A stretch of 36,318 nucleotides of DNA, from IMG/VR virus record IMGVR_UViG_3300037324_000037, positions 1 through 36,318 of that record; one strand, given 5' to 3'. Numbering within the stretch: position 1 is the stretch's first letter; every line of letters starts with the position of its first letter. Positions 1 through 7,990 of this stretch are shown here, piece after piece. The DNA comes from a virus. The notes below the pieces were generated by a model, which was not told the origin of the DNA, searched no databases, and worked only from the letters and a program-made list of their open reading frames with translations. Made by a program: the position numbers and the translations under genes.

Positions 1-127
1 GTTAGGCGTTCCGTATGCCACAATGTCACTTGAAACTCCGTCCAATCTAATTTTCGAACCTGAACTTTTGTGGGTGCTCCAATTTGCTATGTTCCAGGTA
101 GCGACATGATTGATGCCTGGAGCGAGT
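1..127. repeat. Terminal direct repeat, left copy
   Basis: These 127 bases are identical to 36192-36318. The tail-fibre reading frame crosses the junction without interruption, so the molecule is circular or circularly permuted with a 36,191-bp unit. Exactly 127 bp is a common de Bruijn k-mer length, so the overlap is most likely an assembly artefact rather than a biological terminal repeat. Confidence 0.95.
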
Positions 128-1083
128 GGCACCGTTGCTTTAACGCCGCTAGGTGACCAAACATTAGTTGCTAGATTTGCGGTAGTGCTGCTTTGGCCGC
201 CTGGTGCTCGCGCATGTTGAAACGCAAGGGTCTTGGCTTGGTTGGTAGTAGTAGCACCGGCTGCTCCTGCTGCTAAAAAAGTTTCAAAATCGTTGTTATT
301 ACCTATCTTTTGGTAACCCACAGCAAAAGTAACACCCCCAGTGAATGAAAACGGATGTGCGTTAGCAGAAAGAAAGTCATCCACACCGTCAAAGTCCAGC
401 CAATGCAGCCCTTCACCGGCTTGATATGTTGGTCTTTTTGGTGCTACCGATTGGGTAGCGTGGTTGCCCAAAATCTCCCTAGCTTCTGCGTTATCCCAGG
501 TGTTTACGCCCACTGTGCCGCGAAGGTACATGACAGAACTTGAATCAGTGGCTTTGAACACGCCGCTTGCAGTGCCCGGAGCGTCAAAGATGTGGTAGAT
601 AGGGGCGAGGGTGTTGCCACCTCGAAGCATTACACCCTCGTCTTCAAAGTTGGTTGACGAAACAAGCGTTGCAGTAAGTCTGTAATACCGACCGGCGACC
701 GTGGGAAAGTAATGGACTACTCCACCGGCGCCAGTTGGCTCAGTCCGCGTAAACACCAGCGTTCCGTCTTCACCGTGCGAAAGAATAGTGCTTGTCTGAT
801 TCGATTCCCAGTCGTCAACGCCATTGTCGAATGTGCTGTTGGTAATTAAATTTGGCCCAACACCCTTGCCTTTATCCAGCCACAACGCAACAGGTTGCTC
901 TGGAGCTGTGACGGGCGTAGTGGCTTCTACGTCCTGAAACATGCTGCTCAAATCGCTTGGGTCAAACCAAAGAACGCTGACGCCATTTGAGCCTAGAGTT
1001 TCAGGAGGAAATATTTCCAAGAGCCGCGCCCGTAGAACGGTCTGCGCCATTGGCACACGCATCGCCATCCCAATGCTAATCAT
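1..1083 (-). CDS. Tail fibre / receptor-binding protein, N-terminal 361 residues (continues at 36191)
   Basis: Starting at ATG 1083, which overlaps the upstream stop as TGATG, the frame stays open to base 1 and continues at 36191 to a stop at 36015, giving 419 aa. Residues about 36-72 hold a WFDPSD...MFQD...PVT...LDK segment that I recall from many phage tail proteins. Residues 78-100 begin a carbohydrate-binding-like stretch (NLITNSTFDNGVDDWE). Residues 229-241 carry LDFDGVDDFLSAN, typical of LamG/concanavalin-like beta-sandwiches. The expected role is binding the host surface at the tail tip. The DNA is visibly more AT-rich than neighbouring tail genes, as often seen for exchanged host-range modules. 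The function is inferred from domain style and position between the lysis genes and Rz. Confidence 0.85.
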   Translation of the reverse strand, partial: MISIGMAMRVPMAQTVLRARLLEIFPPETLGSNGVSVLWFDPSDLSSMFQDVEATTPVTAPEQPVALWLDKGKGVGPNLITNSTFDNGVDDWESNQTSTILSHGEDGTLVFTRTEPTGAGGVVHYFPTVAGRYYRLTATLVSSTNFEDEGVMLRGGNTLAPIYHIFDAPGTASGVFKATDSSSVMYLRGTVGVNTWDNAEAREILGNHATQSVAPKRPTYQAGEGLHWLDFDGVDDFLSANAHPFSFTGGVTFAVGYQKIGNNNDFETFLAAGAAGATTTNQAKTLAFQHARAPGGQSSTTANLATNVWSPSGVKATVPLAPGINHVATWNIANWSTHKSSGSKIRLDGVSSDIVAYGTPN

Positions 1084-1349
1084 CAAACGTACTCAATGAT
1101 GCCAGTGGCTGTGGTAGCAGCAGTAACGCGGTCAATGACGAAGGGACCGAGGTAACTTCCGCTGACCACGTTTTGGTGCGTGACCACGGTCCCGAACAGG
1201 TCACGAACAACCACGGCGCCGCCTGTGCCGACAAACAGCATTCGGCACGCGTATATCAGGTCGTCATTTGCCGGGGTGATCTCAACTAGGCGGCTGGCAG
1301 GGGCAGTGGGCGATTGAGAAAAGTTCTCGAATAGGTAGATGGATGACAT
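1083..1349 (-). CDS. Spike-base-like small tail protein (88 aa)
   Basis: An 88-residue protein rich in beta-type sequence: ITPANDDLIYACRMLFVGTGG then VVVRDLFGTVVTHQNV and a C-terminal TAATTATGIIEYV. The pattern (an early 'A..ITP.D', a 'LFVGTGG', ending in a short hydrophobic Y/V) resembles the small spike-base protein family annotated in gene transfer agents and many phages (RCAP_Rcc01079 type). That assignment is from memory and not verified. It sits immediately before the tail fibre (TGATG overlap), fitting a fibre-attachment or tail-spike base role. It lies downstream of the endolysin, 65 bases away. Confidence 0.6.
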   Translation of the reverse strand: MSSIYLFENFSQSPTAPASRLVEITPANDDLIYACRMLFVGTGGAVVVRDLFGTVVTHQNVVSGSYLGPFVIDRVTAATTATGIIEYV

Positions 1350-1414
1350 GTTGGGCTTTCAAAGTTAAAGTTTTTGTCAATTGCCGGAGAGCGATAGCGG
1401 GGTTTGGGTCATGC

Positions 1415-1960
1415 TCACGCCACCCTGTGCAGCAGCCAGCCGTGCACAAATGATTCTTGGCTCGGGCGGCCCTCGGCAATCTCGATGTAGCGCATGGCTT
1501 GCTGCGAATTGAGGGCGCGCAGCAGCACGGTGTGAGCATCTTTCCCACGCGCGCCGATGTACGCGCGCAGGGCGGCGATCGTCATGCGGCCAACAGCGCC
1601 ATCGGCAACAATGTCGGGGTAGTGCTTGCCTTCGCTGTTCAGCACGTTAAGCGCACGCTGCAAAAACCGGCCAGCCACTGCTGGGCCCATGTTCACACCG
1701 GTGTCGAGCATCTCCTCGGCCACGGGCGCGCTGTACTCGCTCACATTGTCAAACCCAGGCGCTTCCCAGAAGCGCTCCAGATAAATGCGGCGCGCTAGCG
1801 AGTACGGCAGGTCTTGCATGGCGCCGTGGTAGCCAAAGGCGCGCGCCACGTGCTCGGTGATGCCGTGATTTGTTGGCCCGCCCCGATCTGCGGGATGGTC
1901 AACATAGCCGCCCTCTCGAACCATGAGGTTGGTGATGTATTTGTCAACGTTGACATTCAT
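1415..1960 (-). CDS. Endolysin, GH108-type muramidase with peptidoglycan-binding C-terminus
   Basis: A 181-aa lysozyme-like enzyme that should cleave the glycan backbone of peptidoglycan at the end of infection. Near residues 16-35 it has the signature REGGYVDHPADRGGPTNHGIT; in GH108 enzymes the Glu of EGGY is the catalytic acid. A middle section, IYLERFWEAPGFDN, and a C-terminal half containing ADGAVGRMTIAAL match the peptidoglycan-binding domain 3 usually fused to this family. Length is normal. No signal peptide or TM segment is visible, so release should depend on a holin. Its ATG overlaps the stop of the holin-like gene 1957-2199 by ATGA. Confidence 0.92.
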   Translation of the reverse strand: MNVNVDKYITNLMVREGGYVDHPADRGGPTNHGITEHVARAFGYHGAMQDLPYSLARRIYLERFWEAPGFDNVSEYSAPVAEEMLDTGVNMGPAVAGRFLQRALNVLNSEGKHYPDIVADGAVGRMTIAALRAYIGARGKDAHTVLLRALNSQQAMRYIEIAEGRPSQESFVHGWLLHRVA

Positions 1961-2199
1961 TGAGTGTCCTTTTTGTGCAGCGTAGGCTGCAATTTCACAC
2001 GGGCAAAAATGCCTGCGAGGAAAACCACAAGCGCGGTTACGGCAACAGCTTTGTCACTTGGCAGGCCGAACAGATCCATTAGCGACTCTTTGTTTTCTTC
2101 TGACATCACAAGCCAAGCGCCCATCGCCGCCGCGCCGACGATTTGAACCTGAACGACTAAAAACCGCCAAGCCCGAGGCCAGTCGTCAATCAGCTTCAT
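1957..2199 (-). CDS. Putative holin (80 aa, two membrane segments)
   Basis: An 80-aa protein beginning MKLIDDWPRAWRF, with hydrophobic segments at about residues 12-31 (LVVQVQIVGAAAMGAWLVM) and 50-66 (AVAVTALVVFLAGIFAR), and a charged C-terminus (LHKKDTQ). This arrangement directly upstream of an endolysin, with ATGA overlap, is typical of small two-TM holins; the MKLIDDW..AWR start resembles a family often labelled as phage holin (DUF7940-like). It would form membrane lesions that release the endolysin. Holins are too diverse for certainty from sequence alone. Confidence 0.72.
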   Translation of the reverse strand: MKLIDDWPRAWRFLVVQVQIVGAAAMGAWLVMSEENKESLMDLFGLPSDKAVAVTALVVFLAGIFARVKLQPTLHKKDTQ

Positions 2200-2480
2200 T
2201 GCTTGCCTTTCGCTAGCTCACGCGCCAGCTGGTTTACGGCGATGTTGGTCTCTCTCACGTCGCGCTTTATCTCCGCCAAGGTGATATTTGTGCGGCTGTC
2301 CTGCTCGCTGATCCGCTGCTCGGCTGCAACAGTGCGCTGCTCCACAACGGTCACCCGCTTGTCCAGCGTGGCGTAGGCCAAAAAGCCCGTCACCAGAAAC
2401 CCCGCGAAGGTCAAAAGATGACCCGCGTTGATCGTTGGATCAAAGGTCAGGCGGCTCGGGGGTGGGTTGGGTTGTGTCAT
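2196..2480 (-). CDS. Membrane-anchored coiled-coil protein in the lysis cassette
   Basis: The start at ATG 2480 was chosen because it forms an ATGA overlap with the upstream stop; an 11-codon longer frame exists but would overlap more. The 94-aa product has one TM segment at about residues 18-38 (GHLLTFAGFLVTGFLAYATL), then a charged, heptad-like helix (DKRVTVVEQRTVAAEQRISEQ) to the C-terminus. The layout resembles XhlA-type haemolysin/holin-associated proteins, but no family is firmly recognised. It overlaps the putative holin gene by ATGA, pointing to a lysis or holin-accessory role. Confidence 0.7.
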   Translation of the reverse strand: MTQPNPPPSRLTFDPTINAGHLLTFAGFLVTGFLAYATLDKRVTVVEQRTVAAEQRISEQDSRTNITLAEIKRDVRETNIAVNQLARELAKGKQ

Positions 2481-2779
2481 ATAAAGCTCTGAAAAAAGTA
2501 AACAGCAACACAAGCGGCAATTGGCGCAGCAAAGTCGAGCACGGAGCCAATGTTCCAGATGCGCTTATCAGCCCAGCCCATTCCGGTCAGGTTTGCGCGT
2601 TTACCGTTGCCGAACTTAGTGATCCATCGGTATTCGGCCTGGGTGTGCTCGCGGGCGACAAACCAGGTGCAAGCCAGCGCTGCGCCTGCTAACCAGTCAC
2701 CGATCCACAGGCCAAAGGCGACTTGCACAGCGACTGCGATCAGGGCATGTTCGATTGGGGTTGGGTCTGGTGTGGTCAT
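2477..2779 (-). CDS. Conserved phage membrane protein (100 aa)
   Basis: A 100-aa protein with hydrophobic segments at about residues 10-40 and 80-98. Between them is a soluble loop bearing REHTQAEYRWI and GKRANLTGMGWADKRIWN. I recall proteins with the same 'REH.QAEYR' loop in lysis regions of many proteobacterial phages, but no established function. ATGA overlaps on both sides place it in a tightly coupled lysis cluster. It may be a second holin/antiholin or a membrane protein with an unrelated role. Confidence 0.7.
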   Translation of the reverse strand: MTTPDPTPIEHALIAVAVQVAFGLWIGDWLAGAALACTWFVAREHTQAEYRWITKFGNGKRANLTGMGWADKRIWNIGSVLDFAAPIAACVAVYFFQSFI

Positions 2780-3123
2780 GTGTATTGGTTGTGTTCGCGC
2801 TTGAGCGCTGCGAGTGCCGTGGGAATATCAATGCTGAGCCAGTATTTCGTAGCGAGCCAGCGCGCAGCCTCCTCGGGCGTGCAGCCGCCCATGTCAATCT
2901 GCACCCGGTGAGCGCGAACTTCTGCGGCAAGCCGGAACTTTGGAGACAGCAGGTAAGCAATCCACCACGGGATCACCAGCCAGCGGGCCTGCTCTTTTAA
3001 GTGAACTTCTTCGTGTGCGATCAGTGGAAGGTTGTCGATCTGCTCGGGCACCACGAATATGAGGGGCCAGATCGTCAGGCCCCAGGCGTTAAACAGGGCG
3101 GGCAGGCGTGATTTGATTAGCAT
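2776..3123 (-). CDS. Zincin-like protein with HEEVH motif
   Basis: A 115-aa protein from ATG 3123; a TTG seven codons earlier is an alternative start. The middle contains IAHEEVHLKEQARW, a match to the HExxH zinc-protease motif, followed about 25 residues later by AAEVRAHRVQ, whose Glu could be the third ligand. A hydrophobic stretch (WLVIPWWIAYLLS) lies between the two, so the protein may be membrane-associated. Small HExxH proteins of this kind occur near phage lysis genes, but their substrate is unknown to me. Catalytic activity is inference from motif alone. Confidence 0.68.
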   Translation of the reverse strand: MLIKSRLPALFNAWGLTIWPLIFVVPEQIDNLPLIAHEEVHLKEQARWLVIPWWIAYLLSPKFRLAAEVRAHRVQIDMGGCTPEEAARWLATKYWLSIDIPTALAALKREHNQYT

Positions 3124-3144
3124 GAATCTATTTAAATAGCACAA

Positions 3145-3873
3145 TCACCGCAATTCTGACCAAGAGAAAAGCGGGGCAGTACCGGAACTTACGGAAACTC
3201 TGTATCCTTGGCCGGGTGGCACGATAGCAGAAACAAAACCTCTTTCTCCTGTGACGGAGCTTTGAGCTTCCGCAACTGCAACACCGGATACCGTCATGTT
3301 TATATTCATACCGCCAGTGCTGGAAAAAAGAGACACAGAGACCGAAATGGATCTACCTGTTGTATTGGTGTAAGTTGTGCCTAATGCTCTTGATGCTTTA
3401 ACGTCCTGCCATGATTGACCTTGCCCGAAGAGGTTAGGGGCAGTGACGGCACCCGTAAACGTCTTGGTGCCTCCAATCGTTTGATCGCCCACCGTATAGA
3501 CGCCATTGGTCACACTGCCCGCGTTCCCTGTGGTGTTCTGGTTGCCCGCAACATTTACACCCGGCAGGCTAATATTTGCTGTGCCGTTGAACGACACACC
3601 CCCGATGGTCCTTGCAGTTTGAAAAGCCGTTGCCGTGGCGGCGTTGCCTGTGATGCTTATCGCATAAGTTGCAGTCAGAGCGACCCAGGCGCTGCCGTTC
3701 CAGCGCTGCCAGAGTCTTGCCGAAGAACTGAATCGCACGGTGTTTGTCGGCGGGTTCGTGACCGTGACGAAAGCCGGGTCGAATGCAGCGGCGCCGTCGA
3801 CCAGCCGCCCATTCAGCTCGCTGACGAAATTGAGATAGCCAGATGTGACGGTGGGAAGGTTGTGATTTGCCAT
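3145..3873 (-). CDS. Tail fibre-like protein downstream of J (242 aa)
   Basis: A 242-aa protein just downstream of the J-like gene (4-base gap). Residues 1-60 hold WQRWNGSAWVALT, a phrase common in phage fibres. Residues about 72-160 contain repeated short beta motifs (ISITGNAATATAF, FNGTANISLPGV, TGNAGSVTNGVYT, IGGTKTFTGAVTAPN) typical of trimeric tail-fibre shafts. The last 80 residues are a Ser/Val-rich beta domain, and the DNA there becomes AT-richer, consistent with an exchanged tip. Likely a side- or tip-fibre attached to J; the receptor is unknown. Confidence 0.82.
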   Translation of the reverse strand: MANHNLPTVTSGYLNFVSELNGRLVDGAAAFDPAFVTVTNPPTNTVRFSSSARLWQRWNGSAWVALTATYAISITGNAATATAFQTARTIGGVSFNGTANISLPGVNVAGNQNTTGNAGSVTNGVYTVGDQTIGGTKTFTGAVTAPNLFGQGQSWQDVKASRALGTTYTNTTGRSISVSVSLFSSTGGMNINMTVSGVAVAEAQSSVTGERGFVSAIVPPGQGYRVSVSSGTAPLFSWSELR

Positions 3874-3877
3874 GTGT

Positions 3878-6800
3878 TTAGCTCCCGCGAACAGTCCAGG
3901 ACACCAGGCCGGATTGCCTGTTGCCTGCGCTGTCGTACAGATAAATTCGCCCGCTGTTGGGGTAAGTGCTCACGGTGCCGCTGGTGTTGGCCAGCACAGC
4001 GGCGCAGGTGTAGGTGTTGGCGTTGGTGACGCTGGCCACCGTGTAGACGCCAATGGGCAGGTTGCCCGAGGACGCCGCCAGGCGCACCCGCTGGCCCACC
4101 AGCAGGTTGTGGGCCGTTGCATTGATTGTCACAGCGTTAGACGCTACGGTGTAGGTGCCAACGATGATGTTGTCTGAGAAGTCCCCGACCGCGACGCGCG
4201 CCACGGTGCCAATCGGGCTGGGCTGGAACGAGATTACGTCCACAAACTCGCTGCCGAAGTTGACGACAGTGCCTAGCGTGTCGGAGCTGGATACGTTGAG
4301 TGTGTTGCTGTCGGTCTTGAGCTTGCTGTCCAGGCGCACTCGCAGATCGGTGATTTCCCGCAGTGCGCCGGCTGTCGCCTGCGTCACCGTCAGGCGCACT
4401 TTAATATAGCGAAAATTGAATGCAAACAGCTGCGACAAGCCCGCGTAGTCGGTCCAGGTAGAGCCGTTCAGCGAGGTGCTTATCGTTGGCACAATATTTG
4501 ATGTGCCTGCTACCGCGCTGCTGTCAAAGTTAACCGTGACGCTTGATGAAGCCAGTGGCACGCCATAGTCGAATGTCTCTTCGTAAAAGCCAGTATTTAG
4601 GCCGGGCTGGGCGTAGATCGGTCGCCCGGCGTTGATTTGCGCTTGCGGCGAAGACCAGCCGTTGTTGACAAAGTGCTGGGTCCATGTCTCGGTGGTGTTG
4701 ACAGGCAGCACCGCGCGGCTGGCGTCGGTAAAGGCATTGGAGCGTGACCCTGATCGGCTCCACACATATGCCGCGTTAAACACAAAGTCAGGCGGCTGCG
4801 ACACAGAGGTGACCAGTGCCACCGGGTCCGACTCGTTGTCGTCGGTGTCGATCGTGGCAATCCAGTAGGTGTAGTTGCCACCTACAAGTTCAGAGATCGT
4901 GGTGAAGCCGCCATCTTTGGTGCCGATCAGGGTCGCTGTGGCCCAGGTTGCACCTTTCTTAAGCAAAACGTGAGCGACCGGCAGGCTGGTGCGAGCTGGT
5001 AGGTTCCAGTAGAGGAGCACGGTGTTGTCGATCACTTGGGCTCGGAAATTCGTCACCGGCGCCGGGGCCAGCTTGGTAGCCGGGTAAGAAGTCGGCTCGC
5101 TGGTGGCGCCAAATCGGTCAACCGTCACGATGCTGAATGTGCGGTTGCCCACCCAGTCGGCGGGAAGCTCGATGAAGTCGGCGCTGGTGGTGCGGGCCGT
5201 AGAGCCATCGTAGGACACGATGTAGCCGCCAAGGCCAAACGCCGGGTCCACGCCTGTCCAGCGCAGCGTGATGGTGGCCGATGTCAGGCTGGTGTCGGCA
5301 AAGCTGTGCGTGATGCCGGCGACAGCGGGAACAATCAGTGGTGAGTAGCTGACCGATGCCGAGGCGGCGCTAAACAATCCGCTGGTATCAAACGCGCGCA
5401 CAAACCAAGTTGCGGCAATCGGAGGCAACTCGCACGAAAGAGCCAATCCGCTGAACTGCGCGCCCTCGCTGCCCCATCCGCTATCGCTGGTGCGCACTTC
5501 GTAATAGCCAATGTCTGCGTCTGGAATCTCGGTCCACACCAAATCAAGCGTTTTTGACTGCGCGTTGTAGCGGGTGGCTACCGACGCAACATTTGTCGGC
5601 GGCTCGGTCTTGCCCACCACCACATGCGCGATCTGCGCGCCCCAATCGCTCACAGCCAGGGTGGTGCGGGTGCGCGCGCGGATGATGACGGTTTGCCCAT
5701 CAGGCGCGTTGTTCAGCACGGCCTGGGTGTCGCGCCCGCTGGTGGAGACAGACTGCCACTGCAACACAGGTGCGGCCACTGCCCACTGCACTTCGACACT
5801 GCCCGAATCGAGCACGCCCGCATCCAGCAGCGCGGGCCAGCTCACGCGCACGCGGCTGATGATGGTGCCGTCTGCCTGGCGAATCAGCTCTGCGGTGCCG
5901 CTGACGGCAGATAGGCTGGTTGGTGGGTCAATGTCCCACGGGCGGGGCAGGGAGGTGTTGTCTGCATAGCCGCTGGCCACAAACGCGGCATTGGGCTGGA
6001 ATATCGCAGCTGCGGTTTCCTTGAGCTGCAATTGCACCATGCCACCGAGAGTCCACTGCCTGCCAAGCACCATAAATTCTTTGGCCGCGAAGCCGTAGCG
6101 CGGCACCGTGAGGGTGATGGTGTCGAACAAGTCTAGCGGGTAGGCGCGCAGCTTGAATGCAGCTGTGAGCGTGAGCGGGTCGCGTGAGTCGCGCATCAAA
6201 ACACCTGCGATATGCTGCGCCTGCTGCGCAAAAAACACGCCCTGCATTTCGATTTCTTGCACTAGCTCAACGCCGTCAGCAGCGATCAGCGCGGCACCTT
6301 TGACCGGAGCGAGCGTAACTTGCTTGTATCCCTGCGCTTCGTCCCAGATGCGCACATTAACGCTGTTGAACCGATCGGCCCGTGGCGCGTGGGTGCTGAT
6401 GCTGATCGCTTGCTGGCCTTGCGAGCCAGATGCATCACGGGTAACGGTGGCCAGATCGGCCTCGGTCAGCGCCATGACTGGGGCACCGTAGACTCCGGCG
6501 CGCACAAAAAACTCGCCCCCGGCGTAGGCCCACTGCCCGGCCATGGCCTGCGCCAGATCGTCCAGGCCGTCGCGCGCAGCGGTGCCGTACGGCATCACGA
6601 TGCTGCTGCGGTACATGGGCACGGCACCGTCGCCATAGTTGTGCGCGATGTCACACGCGTTGGCAGCGGCTGTGATGCGCGCGTTTTCTGCGGCGCTCAG
6701 GCTTGGGTGCTTGCCGAAATAGGGGTGGGTGAGGATGTGGCGCTGCTGCAGCGCGGGGTTTTGCGTCCAGACGGTACTGCCGTTGCGCGGGTCAAAGCAG

Positions 6801-7564
6801 CGCGCGCCGCGAATGGTGGCTGTGACGTTGGGCAATCCGCTGGGAAAGGCCGTTTCGTCGTAGAAAAATTCGCACTTGAGGTATGCGATGCCATCAGCGC
6901 GGTGGGCGCTGGTCCACAGGCTGGGGAAGTCGGCAATTACGCCTGCGTCGGCGGTTTGACCTGGGGCGCCCCGGTAGATGGTGATCCTGGCCTTGGAGGT
7001 GAAAACCAGATATTGATATGAGGTGGTTAATTGACCCCCACCCCCATCGCCTCTCCGGTAATAGGTGTTCCTGCGCACGCTGCCCGGAATTGCATTGGAT
7101 GGCGCCACAGTGCCTGCGATGGAGCCGCTTTCGGTGCGAGACAACAGGTAGGGCTCGGTCTGCACCCAGCCGTCCGCATCCAGCGTCACAGCGACATCGT
7201 TAAGCCAGATTTGCTCGACAGCATCAATCTCATGCCCGGCAATGGCGATCAGCATCACGAACTTTTCGCGCTGCGAGCCGACCGAACCACGAAAGAACAC
7301 ATGGCCACCCTTGCGCACGCGGCCCAGCACCAGCTCTCGCGGCGCCACGGTGGCGGGGAAGTTGGCCAGGCGGTCCACCTGCGCGGCGTTGTACTGCGCG
7401 CGGGCCTGGCGCTCGGCTTTGCGCTTTGCGCTGCTGGAGAGCGCCATGGAGCCTAGCAGCAGCGCGCCGTTAAAAATCGCGGTGGCGTAAAACGTGACCG
7501 TGATGATGCTCGCGCCAGCGGCCACAAGTGCAGAAGAAATACCGGCAACAATGAAGCTAGGCAT
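3878..7564 (-). CDS. J: Tip attachment / host specificity protein J
   Basis: At 1228 aa this is the largest gene here. The N-terminus has a hydrophobic segment (about residues 5-45), as in J proteins of lambda-like tails. It is followed by the conserved block with LANFPATVAPRELVLGRVRKGGHVFFRG and HEIDAVEQIWLND. The middle (about 230-520) is the tail-hub part with QAQHIAGVLMRDSRDPLTLTAAFKLRAYPLDLFDTITL. At least four fibronectin-type-III-like modules follow between about 540 and 900 (for example PPTNVASVATRYN...YYEVRTS). The C-terminal 300 residues are beta-rich. It should cap the tail tip and trigger DNA release. The gene order TMP, tip proteins, J, fibre supports this. Confidence 0.93.
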   Translation of the reverse strand: MPSFIVAGISSALVAAGASIITVTFYATAIFNGALLLGSMALSSSAKRKAERQARAQYNAAQVDRLANFPATVAPRELVLGRVRKGGHVFFRGSVGSQREKFVMLIAIAGHEIDAVEQIWLNDVAVTLDADGWVQTEPYLLSRTESGSIAGTVAPSNAIPGSVRRNTYYRRGDGGGGQLTTSYQYLVFTSKARITIYRGAPGQTADAGVIADFPSLWTSAHRADGIAYLKCEFFYDETAFPSGLPNVTATIRGARCFDPRNGSTVWTQNPALQQRHILTHPYFGKHPSLSAAENARITAAANACDIAHNYGDGAVPMYRSSIVMPYGTAARDGLDDLAQAMAGQWAYAGGEFFVRAGVYGAPVMALTEADLATVTRDASGSQGQQAISISTHAPRADRFNSVNVRIWDEAQGYKQVTLAPVKGAALIAADGVELVQEIEMQGVFFAQQAQHIAGVLMRDSRDPLTLTAAFKLRAYPLDLFDTITLTVPRYGFAAKEFMVLGRQWTLGGMVQLQLKETAAAIFQPNAAFVASGYADNTSLPRPWDIDPPTSLSAVSGTAELIRQADGTIISRVRVSWPALLDAGVLDSGSVEVQWAVAAPVLQWQSVSTSGRDTQAVLNNAPDGQTVIIRARTRTTLAVSDWGAQIAHVVVGKTEPPTNVASVATRYNAQSKTLDLVWTEIPDADIGYYEVRTSDSGWGSEGAQFSGLALSCELPPIAATWFVRAFDTSGLFSAASASVSYSPLIVPAVAGITHSFADTSLTSATITLRWTGVDPAFGLGGYIVSYDGSTARTTSADFIELPADWVGNRTFSIVTVDRFGATSEPTSYPATKLAPAPVTNFRAQVIDNTVLLYWNLPARTSLPVAHVLLKKGATWATATLIGTKDGGFTTISELVGGNYTYWIATIDTDDNESDPVALVTSVSQPPDFVFNAAYVWSRSGSRSNAFTDASRAVLPVNTTETWTQHFVNNGWSSPQAQINAGRPIYAQPGLNTGFYEETFDYGVPLASSSVTVNFDSSAVAGTSNIVPTISTSLNGSTWTDYAGLSQLFAFNFRYIKVRLTVTQATAGALREITDLRVRLDSKLKTDSNTLNVSSSDTLGTVVNFGSEFVDVISFQPSPIGTVARVAVGDFSDNIIVGTYTVASNAVTINATAHNLLVGQRVRLAASSGNLPIGVYTVASVTNANTYTCAAVLANTSGTVSTYPNSGRIYLYDSAGNRQSGLVSWTVRGS

Positions 7565-7567
7565 GGC

Positions 7568-7984
7568 CTAAACCTTCCAGACCGCGATGGCCTGTTGCAT
7601 GGAAATGGAGGCCAGCCCGGCGTCACCGGCACACAGCGCCTCCAGCCCGTTGCACACTGCCAGCAGCTCGCGCCCGTCTTGCTCCATCAGCACAATGTCG
7701 CCCACAGCCGCGAAGGCCGGGGCCACGCTGGCGCCAAGCGCTGCGGTGGCTATGCCGCGCACGCCGGCCAGCTTTTTGAGCACACGCGAAGCCTCGGCGG
7801 CGGTGGCGTAGGTGCCGCGCAGATCGGCGGCGAAGTCTTGCCCGGTGAGCGTGTTCACGGTATCGGCGGCCCACAGGCAGCAGTCGTGTGCGCCCCACTT
7901 GAAAGCGCGCACGCGCCGCTCGATGCAAAGCAGTGCGAACCGGGTTTGCCAAGTGGGAAGACGAACAAGTGTGTCTTTAATCAT
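7568..7984 (-). CDS. Tail tip protein, NlpC/P60-like (DUF6950-like)
   Basis: A 138-aa protein with AFKWGAHDCCLWAADTVNTLTG at about residues 27-49. The Cys after HD is placed like the nucleophile of NlpC/P60 peptidases (the family pattern is DC..W/F), and ADLRGTYATAAEA follows. The C-terminal half has the hydrophobic strand pattern FAAVGDIVLMEQDGRELLAVCNG. A downstream catalytic His is not obvious, so the enzyme could be degenerate. In lambda the equivalent gpK sits near gpI and J. Here it is three bases upstream of J, supporting a role in tail-tip assembly or cell-wall penetration. Confidence 0.75.
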   Translation of the reverse strand: MIKDTLVRLPTWQTRFALLCIERRVRAFKWGAHDCCLWAADTVNTLTGQDFAADLRGTYATAAEASRVLKKLAGVRGIATAALGASVAPAFAAVGDIVLMEQDGRELLAVCNGLEALCAGDAGLASISMQQAIAVWKV

Positions 7985-7990
7985 GATGAT

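Noticed and set aside
1-127. Natural short direct terminal repeats
   Set aside because: The length equals a standard assembler k-mer, and the repeat lies in the middle of a gene, so an assembly overlap is more likely.
1282-1548. 88-aa minus-strand frame beginning MGKMLTPCCC
   Set aside because: It overlaps the endolysin 3' end and the spike-base gene in a different frame; no SD and an atypical composition.
3878-7564. Long plus-strand frames opposite gene J and other late genes
   Set aside because: They are antisense shadows caused by GC-rich third positions, with no ribosome-binding sites or recognisable domains.
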